From: Vreelandella neptunia
GTDB taxonomy: Bacteria; Pseudomonadota; Gammaproteobacteria; Pseudomonadales; Halomonadaceae
Reading direction: 5' to 3'
Length of the DNA: 64,000 nucleotides
Assembly (NCBI RefSeq): GCF_000712975.1
Contig: NZ_JHQL01000003.1
Span: 806,001-870,000 of the forward strand
Below the pieces are notes generated by a model. That model did not search any database. It was given only the letters and a program-made list of their open reading frames with translations, and was not told the DNA's origin. A program made the position numbers and the translations under genes. Positions 29,275 to 40,676 of this stretch are shown here, in pieces; position 1 is the first letter of the stretch; the number at the start of each line of letters is the position of its first letter.

Positions 29275-31704
29275 TTAATGGGTACTTGCTACAGTGGTTG
29301 AACCAAAAGCTGCGTCAGAACTTTTTAACGCAGAACTCTCATCAACCGGATCATTATGCAAGGCTACCGCTAGTACCTCATCTATCCACTGCACTGGGCG
29401 AATATCAAGGGCCCCTTTGATATTTTCTGGCACTTCCTTAAGATCTCGACGATTTTCCTCGGGGATCAAGACTATCTTTATACCACCGCGACGAGCTGCC
29501 AGCAATTTCTCCTTCAGCCCCCCAATAGGCATCACTTCACCACGCAGGTTAACTTCTCCAGTCATCGCCACATCACAGCGTACAGGGCGTTGAGTGTAGG
29601 CAGAAACAATAGCGGTTACCATGGCAACGCCTGCACTAGGGCCATCTTTTGGCGTGGCTCCTTCTGGCACATGAATATGCAAGTCTTCGTTCTCAAATCT
29701 CTGAGGGTCAATCCCATACTCTTTCGCACGGGCCTTAACGACCGTTTGCGCCGCACTCACTGACTCTTTCATAACATCGCCCAGCGAGCCGGTTTTGTTA
29801 ATACGCCCCTTACCAGGTGTCACAACAGATTCGATATTCAGTAATTCGCCGCCAACTGATGTCCATGCTAGCCCCGTCACGCGACCAACTTGATCTTCCT
29901 GTTCAGCCAACCCGTAGCTATAACGACGTACGCCCGCATAGGCTTCAATATCTTCAGCTGCTAGTACCTGCTGTGCCTGTAGTTGGCTACCCTGCTTACC
30001 ACCAGTTGTCTGCTCGGCTTCTAGACGTTCACGCAGCACTTTACGGCATACTTTAGCGATCTGACGCTCTAGCTCTCGCACCCCAGCTTCACGGGTGTAA
30101 TAACGCACTAGTTCTAACAATGCGTCGTCGTTAAGTGCCAGCTCTTCCGTCTTTAGGCCATTCGCTTCCTGCTGCTTCGGCAACAAATATCGTCTCGCGA
30201 TTGCTAGCTTTTCATCTTCTGTGTAACCCGGCAAACGAATTATTTCCATGCGATCCAAAAGCGGGCCTGGAATATTCATCGAGTTAGCAGTACAGATGAA
30301 TAGGGTTTCAGACAAGTCGTAGTCCAATTCCAGATAGTGATCACTGAAGCTATTATTTTGCTCTGGATCAAGCACTTCTAGCAGCGCTGAGGCAGGATCA
30401 CCACGATGATCCATCCCTAGCTTATCGACTTCATCCAGTAAGAAAAGCGGGTTTTTAACACCAGCACGGCTCATCCGCTGCATTAACTTACCCGGCAATG
30501 AGCCAATGTAGGTGCGGCGGTGACCACGAATCTCAGACTCGTCACGAACACCGCCTAACGCCAAACGAACATACTTACGATTTGTTGCCCGAGCGATAGA
30601 TTGTCCAAGAGAGGTTTTCCCCACCCCTGGCGGCCCTACCAAACATAATACAGGCCCTTTCATCTTACGAACACGCTTCTGTACAGCAAGATATTCAAGA
30701 ATACGTGCTTTTACTTCTTCTAAACCGTAGTGATCCTGATCGAGCACTTCCTGTGCTTTCACTAGGTCGTGCTTTACACGTGTGCGCTTCTTCCACGGGA
30801 CCGCAATTAGCCAGTCAAGATAGGAGCGAACAACCGTTGCTTCGGCAGAATTAGCAGCCATCATCTTGAGCTTATTAAGCTCCTGGGTCGCTTTATCAGC
30901 TGCCTCTTTAGGCATTCCAGAAGCGGCAATGGCCTGCTCGTATTTTTCAGCTTCATTTGGCACATTTTCCAGCTCACCCATTTCTTTCTGGATGGCCTTC
31001 ATCTGCTCATTGAGATAATACTCGCGCTGGGTCTTTTCCATCTGCTCTTTTACGCGTGAGCGGATGCGCTTTTCAACCTGCAACAAATCAATTTCTGATT
31101 CAATAAGTGCCATTAAGTGCTCGATACGGTCGCGGACACGATCCATTTCAAGCAGCTCTTGCTTATCACCTATCTTTAACGACAGGTGTGCGCAAATGGT
31201 GTCCACCAAGCGGCTTGGATCTTCAATTCCAGAAAGCGAATTGAGAACCTCGTTAGGCACTTTTTTGGACAGTTTGACGTATTGCTCAAATTGATTGAGC
31301 AATACGCGTACTAACGCTTCTTGCTCACGACTAGTCAATGGCTGACTCTCACGCGGCACTAGATGTGCCTGGGTGTAACCAGCTTCGTTTTCTTCAATCT
31401 TCATGACATCGGCGCGAAAATTACCTTCTATCAGCACTTTCACCGTGCCATCGGGTAATTTTAGCAACTGCATGATATCAGCCACGGTGCCCATGGCATA
31501 AAGATCAGCATTGTCAGGCTCGTCCTGTGAGGCCTCGCGCTGAGCTACCAGCAGCACACGTTTGTCGGCATCCATCGCTGCTTCCAATGCTTGGATGGAT
31601 TTCTCGCGACCAACAAAAAGTGGAATAACCATTTGCGGATACACAACGACATCCCGCAAAGGCAACAGGGGTAGACATTGTGTCTGATCGGCGTTCTGCT
31701 GCAT
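29275..31704 (-). CDS. lon: ATP-dependent protease Lon
   Basis: Lon (809 residues) degrades misfolded and regulatory proteins. It has an N-terminal substrate domain (from LPLLPLRDVVVYP), an AAA+ module with Walker A GPPGVGKTS (about 360) and Walker B FLLDEVDKLG, and the C-terminal protease domain with Ser about 690 in KDGPSAGVAM and Lys about 733 in GGLKEKLL; the Ser-Lys spacing of 43 is that of E. coli Lon. GAGGA precedes the ATG. Order clpX-lon-hupB is conserved. An inverted repeat at 31742-31759 lies about 40 bp upstream of the start. Confidence 0.97.
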   Translation of the reverse strand: MQQNADQTQCLPLLPLRDVVVYPQMVIPLFVGREKSIQALEAAMDADKRVLLVAQREASQDEPDNADLYAMGTVADIMQLLKLPDGTVKVLIEGNFRADVMKIEENEAGYTQAHLVPRESQPLTSREQEALVRVLLNQFEQYVKLSKKVPNEVLNSLSGIEDPSRLVDTICAHLSLKIGDKQELLEMDRVRDRIEHLMALIESEIDLLQVEKRIRSRVKEQMEKTQREYYLNEQMKAIQKEMGELENVPNEAEKYEQAIAASGMPKEAADKATQELNKLKMMAANSAEATVVRSYLDWLIAVPWKKRTRVKHDLVKAQEVLDQDHYGLEEVKARILEYLAVQKRVRKMKGPVLCLVGPPGVGKTSLGQSIARATNRKYVRLALGGVRDESEIRGHRRTYIGSLPGKLMQRMSRAGVKNPLFLLDEVDKLGMDHRGDPASALLEVLDPEQNNSFSDHYLELDYDLSETLFICTANSMNIPGPLLDRMEIIRLPGYTEDEKLAIARRYLLPKQQEANGLKTEELALNDDALLELVRYYTREAGVRELERQIAKVCRKVLRERLEAEQTTGGKQGSQLQAQQVLAAEDIEAYAGVRRYSYGLAEQEDQVGRVTGLAWTSVGGELLNIESVVTPGKGRINKTGSLGDVMKESVSAAQTVVKARAKEYGIDPQRFENEDLHIHVPEGATPKDGPSAGVAMVTAIVSAYTQRPVRCDVAMTGEVNLRGEVMPIGGLKEKLLAARRGGIKIVLIPEENRRDLKEVPENIKGALDIRPVQWIDEVLAVALHNDPVDESSALKSSDAAFGSTTVASTH

Positions 31705-31741
31705 CGCAGACGTTCCTCAAAATCGGATGAGTACTTGAAAG

Positions 31742-31759
31742 GGTACTTAATCAAGTACC
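31742..31759. promoter_or_regulatory. Perfect inverted repeat upstream of lon
   Basis: GGTACTT-AATC-AAGTACC has 7-bp arms and a 4-bp spacer, 38-55 bp before the lon start. A third GTACTT half-site follows at 31731-31736. It could be an operator or a leader hairpin; no known regulator motif is recognised, and a sigma32 promoter is not clearly visible. Confidence 0.5.
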
Positions 31760-31825
31760 TCACAGTATGAAAAGCATGGCGCTGGGCAACTAGGCAGAAA
31801 CTTTACGAGTAACAGATGAATAACG

Positions 31826-31847
31826 AGGGGCCGCCTAGGCGACCCCT
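31826..31847 (-). terminator. Possible terminator after clpX
   Basis: AGGGGCCGCC and GGCGACCCCT form a 10-bp stem with one mismatch and a TA centre, 49 bp after the clpX stop. The T tract behind it on the minus strand is poor, so termination may be partial. Confidence 0.5.
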
Positions 31848-31895
31848 TTGTTTGGCGCAAGCGAGCAAGACTAGGCCATCGTAAATGCTTAACCA

Positions 31896-33176
31896 CTAGC
31901 CATCGGTGCCATCAACACGTGTTTCTTCCTGCTTTGAATAAATCAGCAACGGTTCGCTTTCACCAGCAATCACTGAACTATCAATTACCACTTTGCTAAC
32001 ACCTTCAAGCGAAGGAATTTCATACATGGTATCTAGCAGAACGGACTCAAGGATAGAACGCAGCCCTCGCGCACCGGTCTTACGCTCCATCGCTTTGATA
32101 GCCACTGCACGCAGCGCATCATCTCTAAACTCCAGCGTCACATCTTCCATTTCGAAGAGCTTAGCGTATTGCTTAACCAGTGAGTTCTTTGGCTCAGTTA
32201 AGATTTGTACCAGTGCATCTTCTGTTAGCTCGGTGAGTGTTGCAATCACTGGCAAACGGCCAACAAATTCAGGTATTAACCCAAACTTCACCAAGTCGTC
32301 TGGTTCTACATCAGCCAGCAGCTCACCAACGCCACGCGAGGACTCTTTGCTCTTCACGCTGGCATTAAAGCCAATGCCACCTTTCTCAGCCCGATCACGG
32401 ATAACTTTATCAAGTCCCGCGAAAGCCCCCCCCACAATAAACAGAATGTTGGCCGTATTGACCTGAACAAACTCTTGCTGGGGATGTTTACGACCACCTT
32501 GGGGCGGCACAGAGGCGGTTGTCCCTTCAATCAACTTGAGCAGCGCCTGTTGAACGCCCTCACCCGACACATCACGCGTGATGGAAGGGTTATCGGATTT
32601 GCGTGAAATCTTATCAATTTCATCGATATAGACAATGCCACGCTCAGCCTTCTCAACGTCGTAATCACACTTTTGCAGAAGCTTTTGGATGATATTTTCA
32701 ACATCTTCACCCACGTAACCCGCTTCTGTCAGCGTGGTGGCATCGGCAATGGTAAAAGGTACATTAAGTAGCCGTGCCATGGTTTCCGCTAGCAGCGTTT
32801 TACCACTACCTGTAGGACCAATAAGCAGAATATTTGATTTACCTAACTCTACATCGCCTTCGCGCACTTCTGACTTGAGACGTTTGTAGTGGTTATAAAC
32901 CGCCACAGAAAGCACCATTTTGGCGCGATCCTGTCCGATGACGTAGTCGTCTAACGTATGACGTATTTCGCGCGGCGTAGGTAAACGCTCTTCATCGCTC
33001 TCGGCATCGGCTTCGAGAACTTCTTCGCGAATGATGTCATTACATAAGTCGACACACTCATCGCAGATATACACGGACGGGCCTGCAATTAGCTTGCGCA
33101 CTTCGTTTTGGTTTTTACCACAAAACGAGCAGTATAAAAGCTTGCCACCTTCGTCCTTGCCTTTGCCGTCGGCCAT
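31896..33176 (-). CDS. clpX: ATP-dependent Clp protease ATP-binding subunit ClpX
   Basis: ClpX (426 residues) unfolds substrates and feeds them to ClpP. The N-terminal zinc-binding domain has four cysteines, C16, C19, C38 and C41. The AAA+ module has Walker A GPTGSGKT and Walker [11 protein letters not shown], and the ClpP-docking IGF-type loop is present as KGGIGFNA. The C-terminal domain ends normally. It lies 74 bp downstream of clpP, with a GC-rich hairpin in the gap; the gene order is that of E. coli. Confidence 0.97.
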   Translation of the reverse strand: MADGKGKDEGGKLLYCSFCGKNQNEVRKLIAGPSVYICDECVDLCNDIIREEVLEADAESDEERLPTPREIRHTLDDYVIGQDRAKMVLSVAVYNHYKRLKSEVREGDVELGKSNILLIGPTGSGKTLLAETMARLLNVPFTIADATTLTEAGYVGEDVENIIQKLLQKCDYDVEKAERGIVYIDEIDKISRKSDNPSITRDVSGEGVQQALLKLIEGTTASVPPQGGRKHPQQEFVQVNTANILFIVGGAFAGLDKVIRDRAEKGGIGFNASVKSKESSRGVGELLADVEPDDLVKFGLIPEFVGRLPVIATLTELTEDALVQILTEPKNSLVKQYAKLFEMEDVTLEFRDDALRAVAIKAMERKTGARGLRSILESVLLDTMYEIPSLEGVSKVVIDSSVIAGESEPLLIYSKQEETRVDGTDG

Positions 33177-33195
33177 TCGCGTACCTCTATCACTG

Positions 33196-33213
33196 CGGCG
33201 GCTTACGCCGCCG
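33196..33213 (-). other. GC-rich hairpin in clpP-clpX gap
   Basis: CGGCGGC-TTAC-GCCGCCG can form a 7-bp stem with a 4-nt loop. No T tract follows, so it is more likely an mRNA processing or stabilising element (or a REP remnant) than a terminator. Confidence 0.4.
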
Positions 33214-33250
33214 GAAAAGCTCGTTAGAAAAGCAGAATCCTATCACGCTA

Positions 33251-33868
33251 TCAGGATGTAGGCCGCTTATCCAGCACTGCGTCAATCAAGCCATATTCTT
33301 GGGCTTTCGTGGCGCTCATAAAGTTGTCACGGTCAGTATCCCGAGCAACGGTATCAAGATCTTGGCCAGTGTGGTGCGCTAAAATTTGATTCAACTTTTC
33401 ACGAATACCTAGAATTTCACGGGTGTGAATTTCAATATCAGACGCTTGACCTTGATAGCCACCCAACGGCTGATGAATCATTACACGGGAATTAGGTAAG
33501 CAGTAACGTTTACCCGCAGCACCCGCTGTTAACAACAACGCACCCATGCTAGCCGCTTGGCCAATACATACCGTTGATACATCCGGCTTAATAAACTGCA
33601 TGGTGTCATAAATAGACATACCAGCCGTAACCGATCCACCAGGCGAATTGATGTAAAGATGGATATCTTTATCAGGATTTTCTGACTCAAGAAATAGCAG
33701 CTGCGCCACCACTAAATTTGCCATGTAATCTTCAACTGGTCCTACCAGGAAAATAACACGCTCTTTTAGAAGCCGTGAGTAGATGTCGTAGGCTCTTTCC
33801 CCTTTGGCGCTCTGCTCAACCACCATGGGCACTAAACCGCCGGCGTTTTGAATATCAAACTCACTCAT
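33251..33868 (-). CDS. clpP: ATP-dependent Clp protease proteolytic subunit ClpP
   Basis: ClpP (205 residues) forms the proteolytic barrel used by ClpX. The triad is visible as S107 in [12 protein letters not shown]132 in [10 protein letters not shown] and D181 in TDRDNFMSA. The frame is open upstream into tig, but the ATG at 33868 has AAGGA seven bases before it and gives the family N-terminus [19 protein letters not shown]. The gap to tig is 64 bp. Confidence 0.96.
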   Translation of the reverse strand: MSEFDIQNAGGLVPMVVEQSAKGERAYDIYSRLLKERVIFLVGPVEDYMANLVVAQLLFLESENPDKDIHLYINSPGGSVTAGMSIYDTMQFIKPDVSTVCIGQAASMGALLLTAGAAGKRYCLPNSRVMIHQPLGGYQGQASDIEIHTREILGIREKLNQILAHHTGQDLDTVARDTDRDNFMSATKAQEYGLIDAVLDKRPTS

Positions 33869-33932
33869 TCGTGATTCCTTGCGTCCGGTAAGGGAAAGCG
33901 CACCCGATGAAAGGGTGCGCCACTCGATGAAG

Positions 33933-35285
33933 TTAGGCGCTAGCTTGCTCGCTTTCTTCAACATCTTCATCTTGCTCGGCTTGTTGCTGAGCTGCTGCCA
34001 ATGCCTGTTGATAGGACATTTCAACGTCTTTAACGTTCGTCTGCTCTAATAGCTTATCAACTGCTTTCTCTTCCAGAATGGCAGACTTCACTTGAGTTTT
34101 GAGTTGCTCATTACTCATGTAGTACTCAACCACCTCGGAAGGATCCTGGTACTGCTCTGCCAGCTCTTCAACTTTAGCTTTAATCGCGTCATCGTCAGCG
34201 TCCAACTCATTCGCTTTGATAACCTCAGCCAACAACAAGCCTACCTGAACACGGCCTTTCGCTTGCGCTTCGAACAATTCATTTGGCAGTTGACTAACGT
34301 CAAAGTCTTCACCCAAACCAAACTGCTGCGCTGCTTGGCGTTTCATGCCATCAGTTTCCTGCTGAACAAGCGCACTAGGCACAGGGATATCATTCGCTTT
34401 TTTCAGTGCATCTAGCACTTGCTGCTTAACACGGTTATCAACCGCTTGAGCAGCTTCGCGCGTCATGTTCTTTTTGATTTCAGCACGGAACTTGTCTTCA
34501 TCACCATCTTCAACGCCAAAGCGAGCAATAAACTCAGCGTCTACGGCCGGCAGCGTTTGGCTGCTGACTTTATGAACAGTAACTTTAAAAGTCGCCTCTT
34601 GGCCTGCAAGATGCTCCGCCTGATAATCGTCAGGGAACGTAACAGTTATCGTTTTCTCATCACCTGCTTTCGCACCGATTAACTGCTCTTCAAAGCCTGG
34701 AATGAAGCTGTTAGAGCCAATCACCAGAGCATGGCCTTCTGCACTTCCACCTTCGAACGGCTCATCGCCCAGGAAGCCCTGGAAATCGATAGTGACCTGA
34801 TCGCCATCAGCGGCAGCAGCGTCTACTTCTTCCCAGGCAGCGTTTTGCTTACGCAGTGTGTCGATCATTTCATCAACATCACTATCGCTGACAGTTACTA
34901 CTGGGCGCTCAACCTCAGTCCCTTCGATAGAAGCAAGCTCGACCTGCGGATAAATTTCCATTACCGCTACAAACTCTAAATCTTTACCAGTTTGATTTAC
35001 TTTTGGCTCAATCTGGGGGAAACCGGCAGGATTAAGGCCTTCCTCTGTGATGGCGCGCACATAGCGCTCACGCATCACTTCACCTACCACTTCGTTGCGC
35101 ACGCTGTCGCCATAGCGCTGACGAACTACAGCCATCGGCACTCGGCCCTGGCGAAAACCATTCAAGCGAACGTTTTTCGCGGTGTCTTTCAAGCGAGCGC
35201 TGACGGCCTCGTCGATTTCGGCGGCCGGCACCTGAATAGTGATACGGCGTTCGATCTGGGAGGTCGTCTCGACGGAAACTTGCAT
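33933..35285 (-). CDS. tig: Trigger factor, ribosome-associated chaperone
   Basis: Trigger factor (450 residues) binds nascent chains at the ribosome exit. The ribosome-binding motif is visible as [12 protein letters not shown] (about 44-55). The FKBP-type isomerase domain (about 150-245) includes [20 protein letters not shown], and the C-terminal chaperone arms end in a Gln/Glu-rich acidic tail. A ribosome site AGAGGA precedes the ATG. It is first of the tig-clpP-clpX-lon order. Confidence 0.96.
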   Translation of the reverse strand: MQVSVETTSQIERRITIQVPAAEIDEAVSARLKDTAKNVRLNGFRQGRVPMAVVRQRYGDSVRNEVVGEVMRERYVRAITEEGLNPAGFPQIEPKVNQTGKDLEFVAVMEIYPQVELASIEGTEVERPVVTVSDSDVDEMIDTLRKQNAAWEEVDAAAADGDQVTIDFQGFLGDEPFEGGSAEGHALVIGSNSFIPGFEEQLIGAKAGDEKTITVTFPDDYQAEHLAGQEATFKVTVHKVSSQTLPAVDAEFIARFGVEDGDEDKFRAEIKKNMTREAAQAVDNRVKQQVLDALKKANDIPVPSALVQQETDGMKRQAAQQFGLGEDFDVSQLPNELFEAQAKGRVQVGLLLAEVIKANELDADDDAIKAKVEELAEQYQDPSEVVEYYMSNEQLKTQVKSAILEEKAVDKLLEQTNVKDVEMSYQQALAAAQQQAEQDEDVEESEQASA

Positions 35286-35428
35286 GAATTGTCCTCTAGC
35301 GGCTGGGCGTTATGTTGATTGCGTAAAATAAGTTCAAGGGGGCAATTTTAAGAACCCTAGCGCATCGTGGCAAGCGCCATACTCGCAAGATGGGGGCACA
35401 ACCCACAAATACAAGAGTAATTACTAGC

Positions 35429-35455
35429 AAAACGGCCGTTTTAGGCCGTTTTTTT
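35429..35455. terminator. Terminator in tig upstream gap
   Basis: AAACGGCC and GGCCGTTT form an 8-bp stem around a 6-nt loop. The T run is longer on the plus strand (seven) but four T follow on the minus strand, where it would end the small membrane-protein transcript coming from 35535 before tig begins. The rest of this gap, 35286-35428, should carry the tig promoter; none is obvious. Confidence 0.65.
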
Positions 35456-35534
35456 GGTTGCAAGGCAACCAAAACCCTTTCGAAACGTTAAAGATAGCGT
35501 TGTAGCCTAATTAGCTAACCCAACGCAATGGTCT

Positions 35535-35903
35535 TTACTCGTGTTTTCCCCACCATAGGGAAATGGCATGAAATAGTAGCCCGCACGTCGCTGCGTGCGA
35601 AATAAATACTTGCCAACTAATCCAATCAGTGAACAAAGCATGCCATGCCCCCATCACGAGGGCACCCATTAGCAACATCAACGCTAAACGCTGACATAAC
35701 TTAGGTAACTCTTTTCGTGCACTAACAGAGAGCATTTTCCACTGAACAGCAGCGGCCCCTAGTACAATAGCGAGTGCGATAAGCAGCAGTGTTTGGCGTG
35801 TTTCATGCCCTTCTACCATGTAGCGTGGTATAGCTGCCAACATTACGATGCAAAGTCCGATGGCAACACTTATACGTTCCGGAGAATAAGGGACCCGCTG
35901 CAT
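35535..35903 (-). CDS. Small membrane protein of unknown function
   Basis: This 122-residue protein has about four hydrophobic segments (roughly 10-27, 36-55, 70-90 and 95-115) and ends in WWGKHE. I do not recognise a family. An upstream in-frame codon at 35951 would overlap the flavodoxin gene by 46 bp; the ATG at 35903 starts two bases after the flavodoxin stop and is preferred, suggesting coupling. The pairing with a MioC-like flavodoxin hints at a redox-related membrane partner, but that is only inference from position. Confidence 0.65.
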   Translation of the reverse strand: MQRVPYSPERISVAIGLCIVMLAAIPRYMVEGHETRQTLLLIALAIVLGAAAVQWKMLSVSARKELPKLCQRLALMLLMGALVMGAWHALFTDWISWQVFISHAATCGLLFHAISLWWGKHE

Positions 35904-35905
35904 TA

Positions 35906-36367
35906 TTAGGCAACCTTTAGCTGCTGAGCCACTATCCACTCTTCCACCCATGGAACAGCGGCGTCATCTGCCATGAAGGTTTCCATTGCATCGACTTCAA
36001 GACGATCTCCTAGACGCGTGGCACCGTGCTCTTCTAATAGAGCATCTAGTGCCCTTCCCGCTCCACAGAAAGTTTCTCCATACGAGCTATCGCCCAACGC
36101 AATCAAGCCGTAGCGTAACGATGCGAGTGAAGGACTTTTTTCCTGCAAACCACGCACAAAGGAAACAAAATTACCTGGAAAATCGCCACTCCCCGTTGTC
36201 GATACGCAAAAAAGCGTGAGATCTGCAGAATGAGTCAAGTCATTGATGGTTGGCTGTTCTGAAATATCAACTTTGTAGCCCGCTTGTTCAAACAACGGTT
36301 TTACTTGCTCTGCGACATCTAACGCACCACCGTACATAGTACCGACTAAGATTGTTAGCGTTGGCAT
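35906..36367 (-). CDS. MioC-like flavodoxin
   Basis: This 153-residue FMN-binding electron carrier shows the phosphate-binding loop as VGTMYGGALDVAE (about 8-20), a TTGSGDFPGNF loop (about 58-68) and GDSSYGETFCGAGR (about 92-105), the pattern shared by MioC and the flavodoxin domain of sulfite or cytochrome P450 reductases. GAGGAG precedes the ATG. The redox partner is unknown. It is followed directly by a small membrane-protein gene. Confidence 0.85.
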   Translation of the reverse strand: MPTLTILVGTMYGGALDVAEQVKPLFEQAGYKVDISEQPTINDLTHSADLTLFCVSTTGSGDFPGNFVSFVRGLQEKSPSLASLRYGLIALGDSSYGETFCGAGRALDALLEEHGATRLGDRLEVDAMETFMADDAAVPWVEEWIVAQQLKVA

Positions 36368-36509
36368 GCTCGTACTCCTCTGTAAAAGTGTCGCACTACA
36401 CGTCGTTCAGTCGACAAATACCCGATTAATTTGGTCAAATATTAACACGACTTGTAAAGACGGCACACGCCTCCCCAGGTGGGATCATTAATTTTGCACA
36501 GGAAATGTT

Positions 36510-36716
36510 ATGCAACAACTTTTTGAGGCATGGATCACACCCATTATGGTTGGTGGTCTAATCGTATTTATGTGTTTTATTATTTGGGATTTAGCGAAAA
36601 AATCGAACGCTGGAAAATTCGGCACCATCATGCTTTTTGTTGTTTTGGGAGCTGGCATGCTGGGCTACGTTATTAAGGTGGTGATTACCTGGCTGATCGA
36701 AGGGCGTGGCGTTTAG
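36510..36716 (+). CDS. DUF2788-like small membrane protein
   Basis: This 68-residue protein has two membrane helices (about 9-28 and 39-62) joined by a basic loop DLAKKSNAGKFG. The sequence strongly resembles the DUF2788 family of gammaproteobacteria; function unknown. AGGAAA lies eight bases before the ATG. A bidirectional terminator 11 bp downstream separates it from convergent ihfA. Confidence 0.75.
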   Translation: MQQLFEAWITPIMVGGLIVFMCFIIWDLAKKSNAGKFGTIMLFVVLGAGMLGYVIKVVITWLIEGRGV

Positions 36717-36726
36717 CCAACAGATG

Positions 36727-36756
36727 AAAAAGGAGTGCCGTTCGGCACTCCTTTTT
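36727..36756. terminator. Bidirectional terminator between DUF2788 gene and ihfA
   Basis: AAAAAGGAGTGCC and GGCACTCCTTTTT form a perfect 13-bp stem with loop GTTC. It ends both the plus-strand small gene and the long minus-strand thrS-ihfA transcript. Confidence 0.93.
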
Positions 36757-36777
36757 ACTTACTTAACCAATCAATAG

Positions 36778-37068
36778 CTACTTGTAGCGTTCTACCTGTT
36801 GCTTCAGTTTTTGGCCGGGACGGAAAGTAACGACGCGGCGGGCAGAAATTGGAATTTCCTCACCTGTCTTGGGGTTACGCCCTGGTCTTTCGCGCTTATC
36901 ACGCAAGTCGAAGTTTCCGAAACCCGACAGCTTAACTTGCTCATTTTCGCGTAAGCAGGCACGAATCTCTTCAAAAAAAGCCTCAACCATGGCTTTTGCT
37001 TTTCGCTTCGACAGCGCAAGCTCAGTGTGTAAATGTTCTGCTAGCTCTGCTTTGGTCAACGCACCCAT
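36778..37068 (-). CDS. ihfA: Integration host factor alpha subunit
   Basis: IhfA (96 residues) forms with IhfB a sequence-specific DNA-bending protein. The family opening [13 protein letters not shown], core [21 protein letters not shown] and the ending [12 protein letters not shown] match IhfA and not HU. The ATG at 37068 follows GGAGG at suitable distance; an upstream in-frame start at 37101 is rejected. It is the last gene of the thrS-infC-rpmI-rplT-pheST-ihfA order. Confidence 0.96.
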   Translation of the reverse strand: MGALTKAELAEHLHTELALSKRKAKAMVEAFFEEIRACLRENEQVKLSGFGNFDLRDKRERPGRNPKTGEEIPISARRVVTFRPGQKLKQQVERYK

Positions 37069-37187
37069 AAGGCCCCCTCCATGTAGCAAACGCATTGCCA
37101 AGAACGTGATAAGCGTCGCGTTATGGCGCTATTTAGTTATTCGCAAGAACTGATCCCAAACATCACCTACCGTCCTGGCTACAACGG

Positions 37188-39569
37188 CTATGCTCGTAGC
37201 TCGGCGCCTAGTTCAGATCGTACTTGCGCTATGATGGAATCTACCAACAGGTTGATTTCATCATCATTTAGCGTGCGCGATGCATGCTGCCACGTCAAGC
37301 CCAACGCAATACTCTTGTCACCATCGGCCACGCCCTTACCAGCATAGACATCAAACAGTCTAATGTCTTTTAAGTAATCGCCCGCTTGTGCTTTTGCACA
37401 ATCAAGCAGTGCCTGAACTGGTGTTTCTGCCTTGACGGTGAAAGCCAAGTCGCGACGAACCTCTGGATAGCGAGACAGTGGCTCAAACGCTGGAATGGCG
37501 CCCTCACTGAGTGCATCTAGGCGAACTTCGAACATAACAGCATCAACCTTCAGTCCCAACTTAGCTCGCACCTGAGGATGTAACGCACCAATCCAACCAG
37601 CAGGCTTACCATTGTGCAACAGCTTAGCCGTTTGCCCAGGATGTAGCGAAGGGTGCTCATCTGGCTCAAAGCGCCAAGCATCAAACGCGCCACCAAGCGC
37701 TAATAGACTTTCTAAATCCCCTTTTAGGTCATAAAAGTCGACCTGAGCCTTAGCCCCGCTCCAGCCTTCTGGCTCACGACTCCCACACACCAGGGCTCCC
37801 ATCATGGGCACCTGCGTCAGGTTGTCTAAATGACCATTAAATACTAAACCGGTTTCAAACAATCTGACACGGGTCTGCTGGCGGTTAAGATTATGTTCAA
37901 GCGCACGCACCAAGCCCGGGAACAGGCTAGCGCGCATCACTGACAAATCTGACGAAATCGGGTTTGCCAACACTGGCGATACCGCGTCTGGCAGCAGCGC
38001 CGTCTGTAGGTCAGGCGCAACGAAACTATAGGTTATCGCCTCCTGAAAACCACGCGCCACCATCTGATTACGCAATTGAGCCTGTGTCAGCATTGCTTCG
38101 TTAGCGGGACGTAGCGCTAAACGCGCTGCGGGGCGCCGGACAGGCAGATTATTATAGCCATGAATCCGGGCAATCTCTTCAATGAGATCTTCTTCAATTG
38201 CCAAATCAAAGCGCCAACTTGGTGCTGTAACGGACCAGCCATCTCCCTGTTTATCAACCGCTAGCCCTAAACGCTGAAGAATGTCAGTTACATCTTCAGC
38301 TGGCAGCCGCTTTGAAAGCGCACTTTCTAGACGTGCTTCGCGCAGTACGATGTTGCGTGGCGCTGGCAAGTATTCACTACTAGATGACTCAACAACGGGC
38401 CCTGCCTGGCCGCCACATATCTCCATCAAAAGCTTGGTGGCTCGCTCAATTGCCACTCTGGCAAGTGCCGGGTCAACGCCACGCTCAAACCGGTGAGATG
38501 CATCCGTATGAAGACCATATGAACGCGCTTGCCCTGCGATAGCCAACGGCGTGAAATAGGCAGACTCCAAGAAAATCGTGTCTGTTTTCTCGTTTACACC
38601 TGAGTTCTCACCCCCCATGACACCAGCCATTGCTAGCGGGCCATTATCGTCTGCAATAACCAGCGTCTCCGACCTCAGCGCTACTTCTTGCCCATCCAGC
38701 AAAGTCAAACGCTCATCCTTGCCCGCCAACCGAACGGTGATACCGCCATGAAGGTTATCGCGGTCGAATGCATGCAGCGGCTGACCAAGCTCCAGCATCA
38801 CATAGTTAGTGACATCAACCACAGGATCAATAGATCGAACACCACTGCGACGTAAACGTTCTACCATCCACAACGGGGTTTCGGCACTAACATCAACGTC
38901 TTTAATAATACGCCCCAAGTAGCGCGGGCACTGTTCTGGCGCCTCAATACGCACTGAAAAAGTATCACTGATACTAGCATCAACAGTGGCCATTTCAGGC
39001 CCACTTACCGGAAGACGATTGAGCACACCCACTTCTCGGGCTAGCCCCTTAATACTGAGGCAATCACCACGGTTCGGCGTGAGATCAACTTCAATAGTCA
39101 TATCATCGAGTTGCATGTACTCACGAAAATTTACGCCTACCGGCGCGGAGGCAGGTAGCACAAAAATACCTGGTGACACCTCCTCCGCCAAACCTAACTC
39201 AGAGGCGGAGCAAATCATTCCGCGAGACTCTACGCCACGCAATTTGGCTTTCTTGATCTTGAAGTCGCCAGGTAACACACCACCCACTTGAGCAAATGGA
39301 ATTTTTTGGCCCACATCAACGTTGGGAGCGCCGCACACCACCTGCACAGGTTCACCCGTACCATCATTAACGGTACAGACGTTGAGTTTATCCGCGTCTG
39401 GATGCTTCGCCTTGGTCAATACCTCTGCGACCACTACCCCGCTAAATGGGGATGCAACGGCCTCAATGCCATCAACCTCAAGGCCTGCCATGGTGATCTG
39501 ATCGGCGATTGCCTGTGTATCAAGCTGCGGTGCCACCCAATCACGCAGCCACTGTTCTGAAAATTTCAT
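37188..39569 (-). CDS. pheT: Phenylalanyl-tRNA synthetase beta subunit
   Basis: PheT (793 residues) is the editing and tRNA-binding subunit of the heterotetramer. It has an N-terminal tRNA-binding OB-fold (about 40-150, QVVCGAPNVDVGQKIPFA), the B3/B4 editing domain, B5, and a C-terminal ferredoxin-like anticodon domain (from FEPLSRYPEVRRDLAFTV). Length is normal. It starts 26 bp after the pheS stop. Confidence 0.97.
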   Translation of the reverse strand: MKFSEQWLRDWVAPQLDTQAIADQITMAGLEVDGIEAVASPFSGVVVAEVLTKAKHPDADKLNVCTVNDGTGEPVQVVCGAPNVDVGQKIPFAQVGGVLPGDFKIKKAKLRGVESRGMICSASELGLAEEVSPGIFVLPASAPVGVNFREYMQLDDMTIEVDLTPNRGDCLSIKGLAREVGVLNRLPVSGPEMATVDASISDTFSVRIEAPEQCPRYLGRIIKDVDVSAETPLWMVERLRRSGVRSIDPVVDVTNYVMLELGQPLHAFDRDNLHGGITVRLAGKDERLTLLDGQEVALRSETLVIADDNGPLAMAGVMGGENSGVNEKTDTIFLESAYFTPLAIAGQARSYGLHTDASHRFERGVDPALARVAIERATKLLMEICGGQAGPVVESSSSEYLPAPRNIVLREARLESALSKRLPAEDVTDILQRLGLAVDKQGDGWSVTAPSWRFDLAIEEDLIEEIARIHGYNNLPVRRPAARLALRPANEAMLTQAQLRNQMVARGFQEAITYSFVAPDLQTALLPDAVSPVLANPISSDLSVMRASLFPGLVRALEHNLNRQQTRVRLFETGLVFNGHLDNLTQVPMMGALVCGSREPEGWSGAKAQVDFYDLKGDLESLLALGGAFDAWRFEPDEHPSLHPGQTAKLLHNGKPAGWIGALHPQVRAKLGLKVDAVMFEVRLDALSEGAIPAFEPLSRYPEVRRDLAFTVKAETPVQALLDCAKAQAGDYLKDIRLFDVYAGKGVADGDKSIALGLTWQHASRTLNDDEINLLVDSIIAQVRSELGAELRA

Positions 39570-39595
39570 AAGGGTTCCCGTCGTTGGCAGCGGTC

Positions 39596-40630
<1,035 letters not shown>

Positions 40631-40676
40631 TTAAGCGGTTTCCATCTCTAAAGATGGCTGGCATGTTGAAGGTGAC

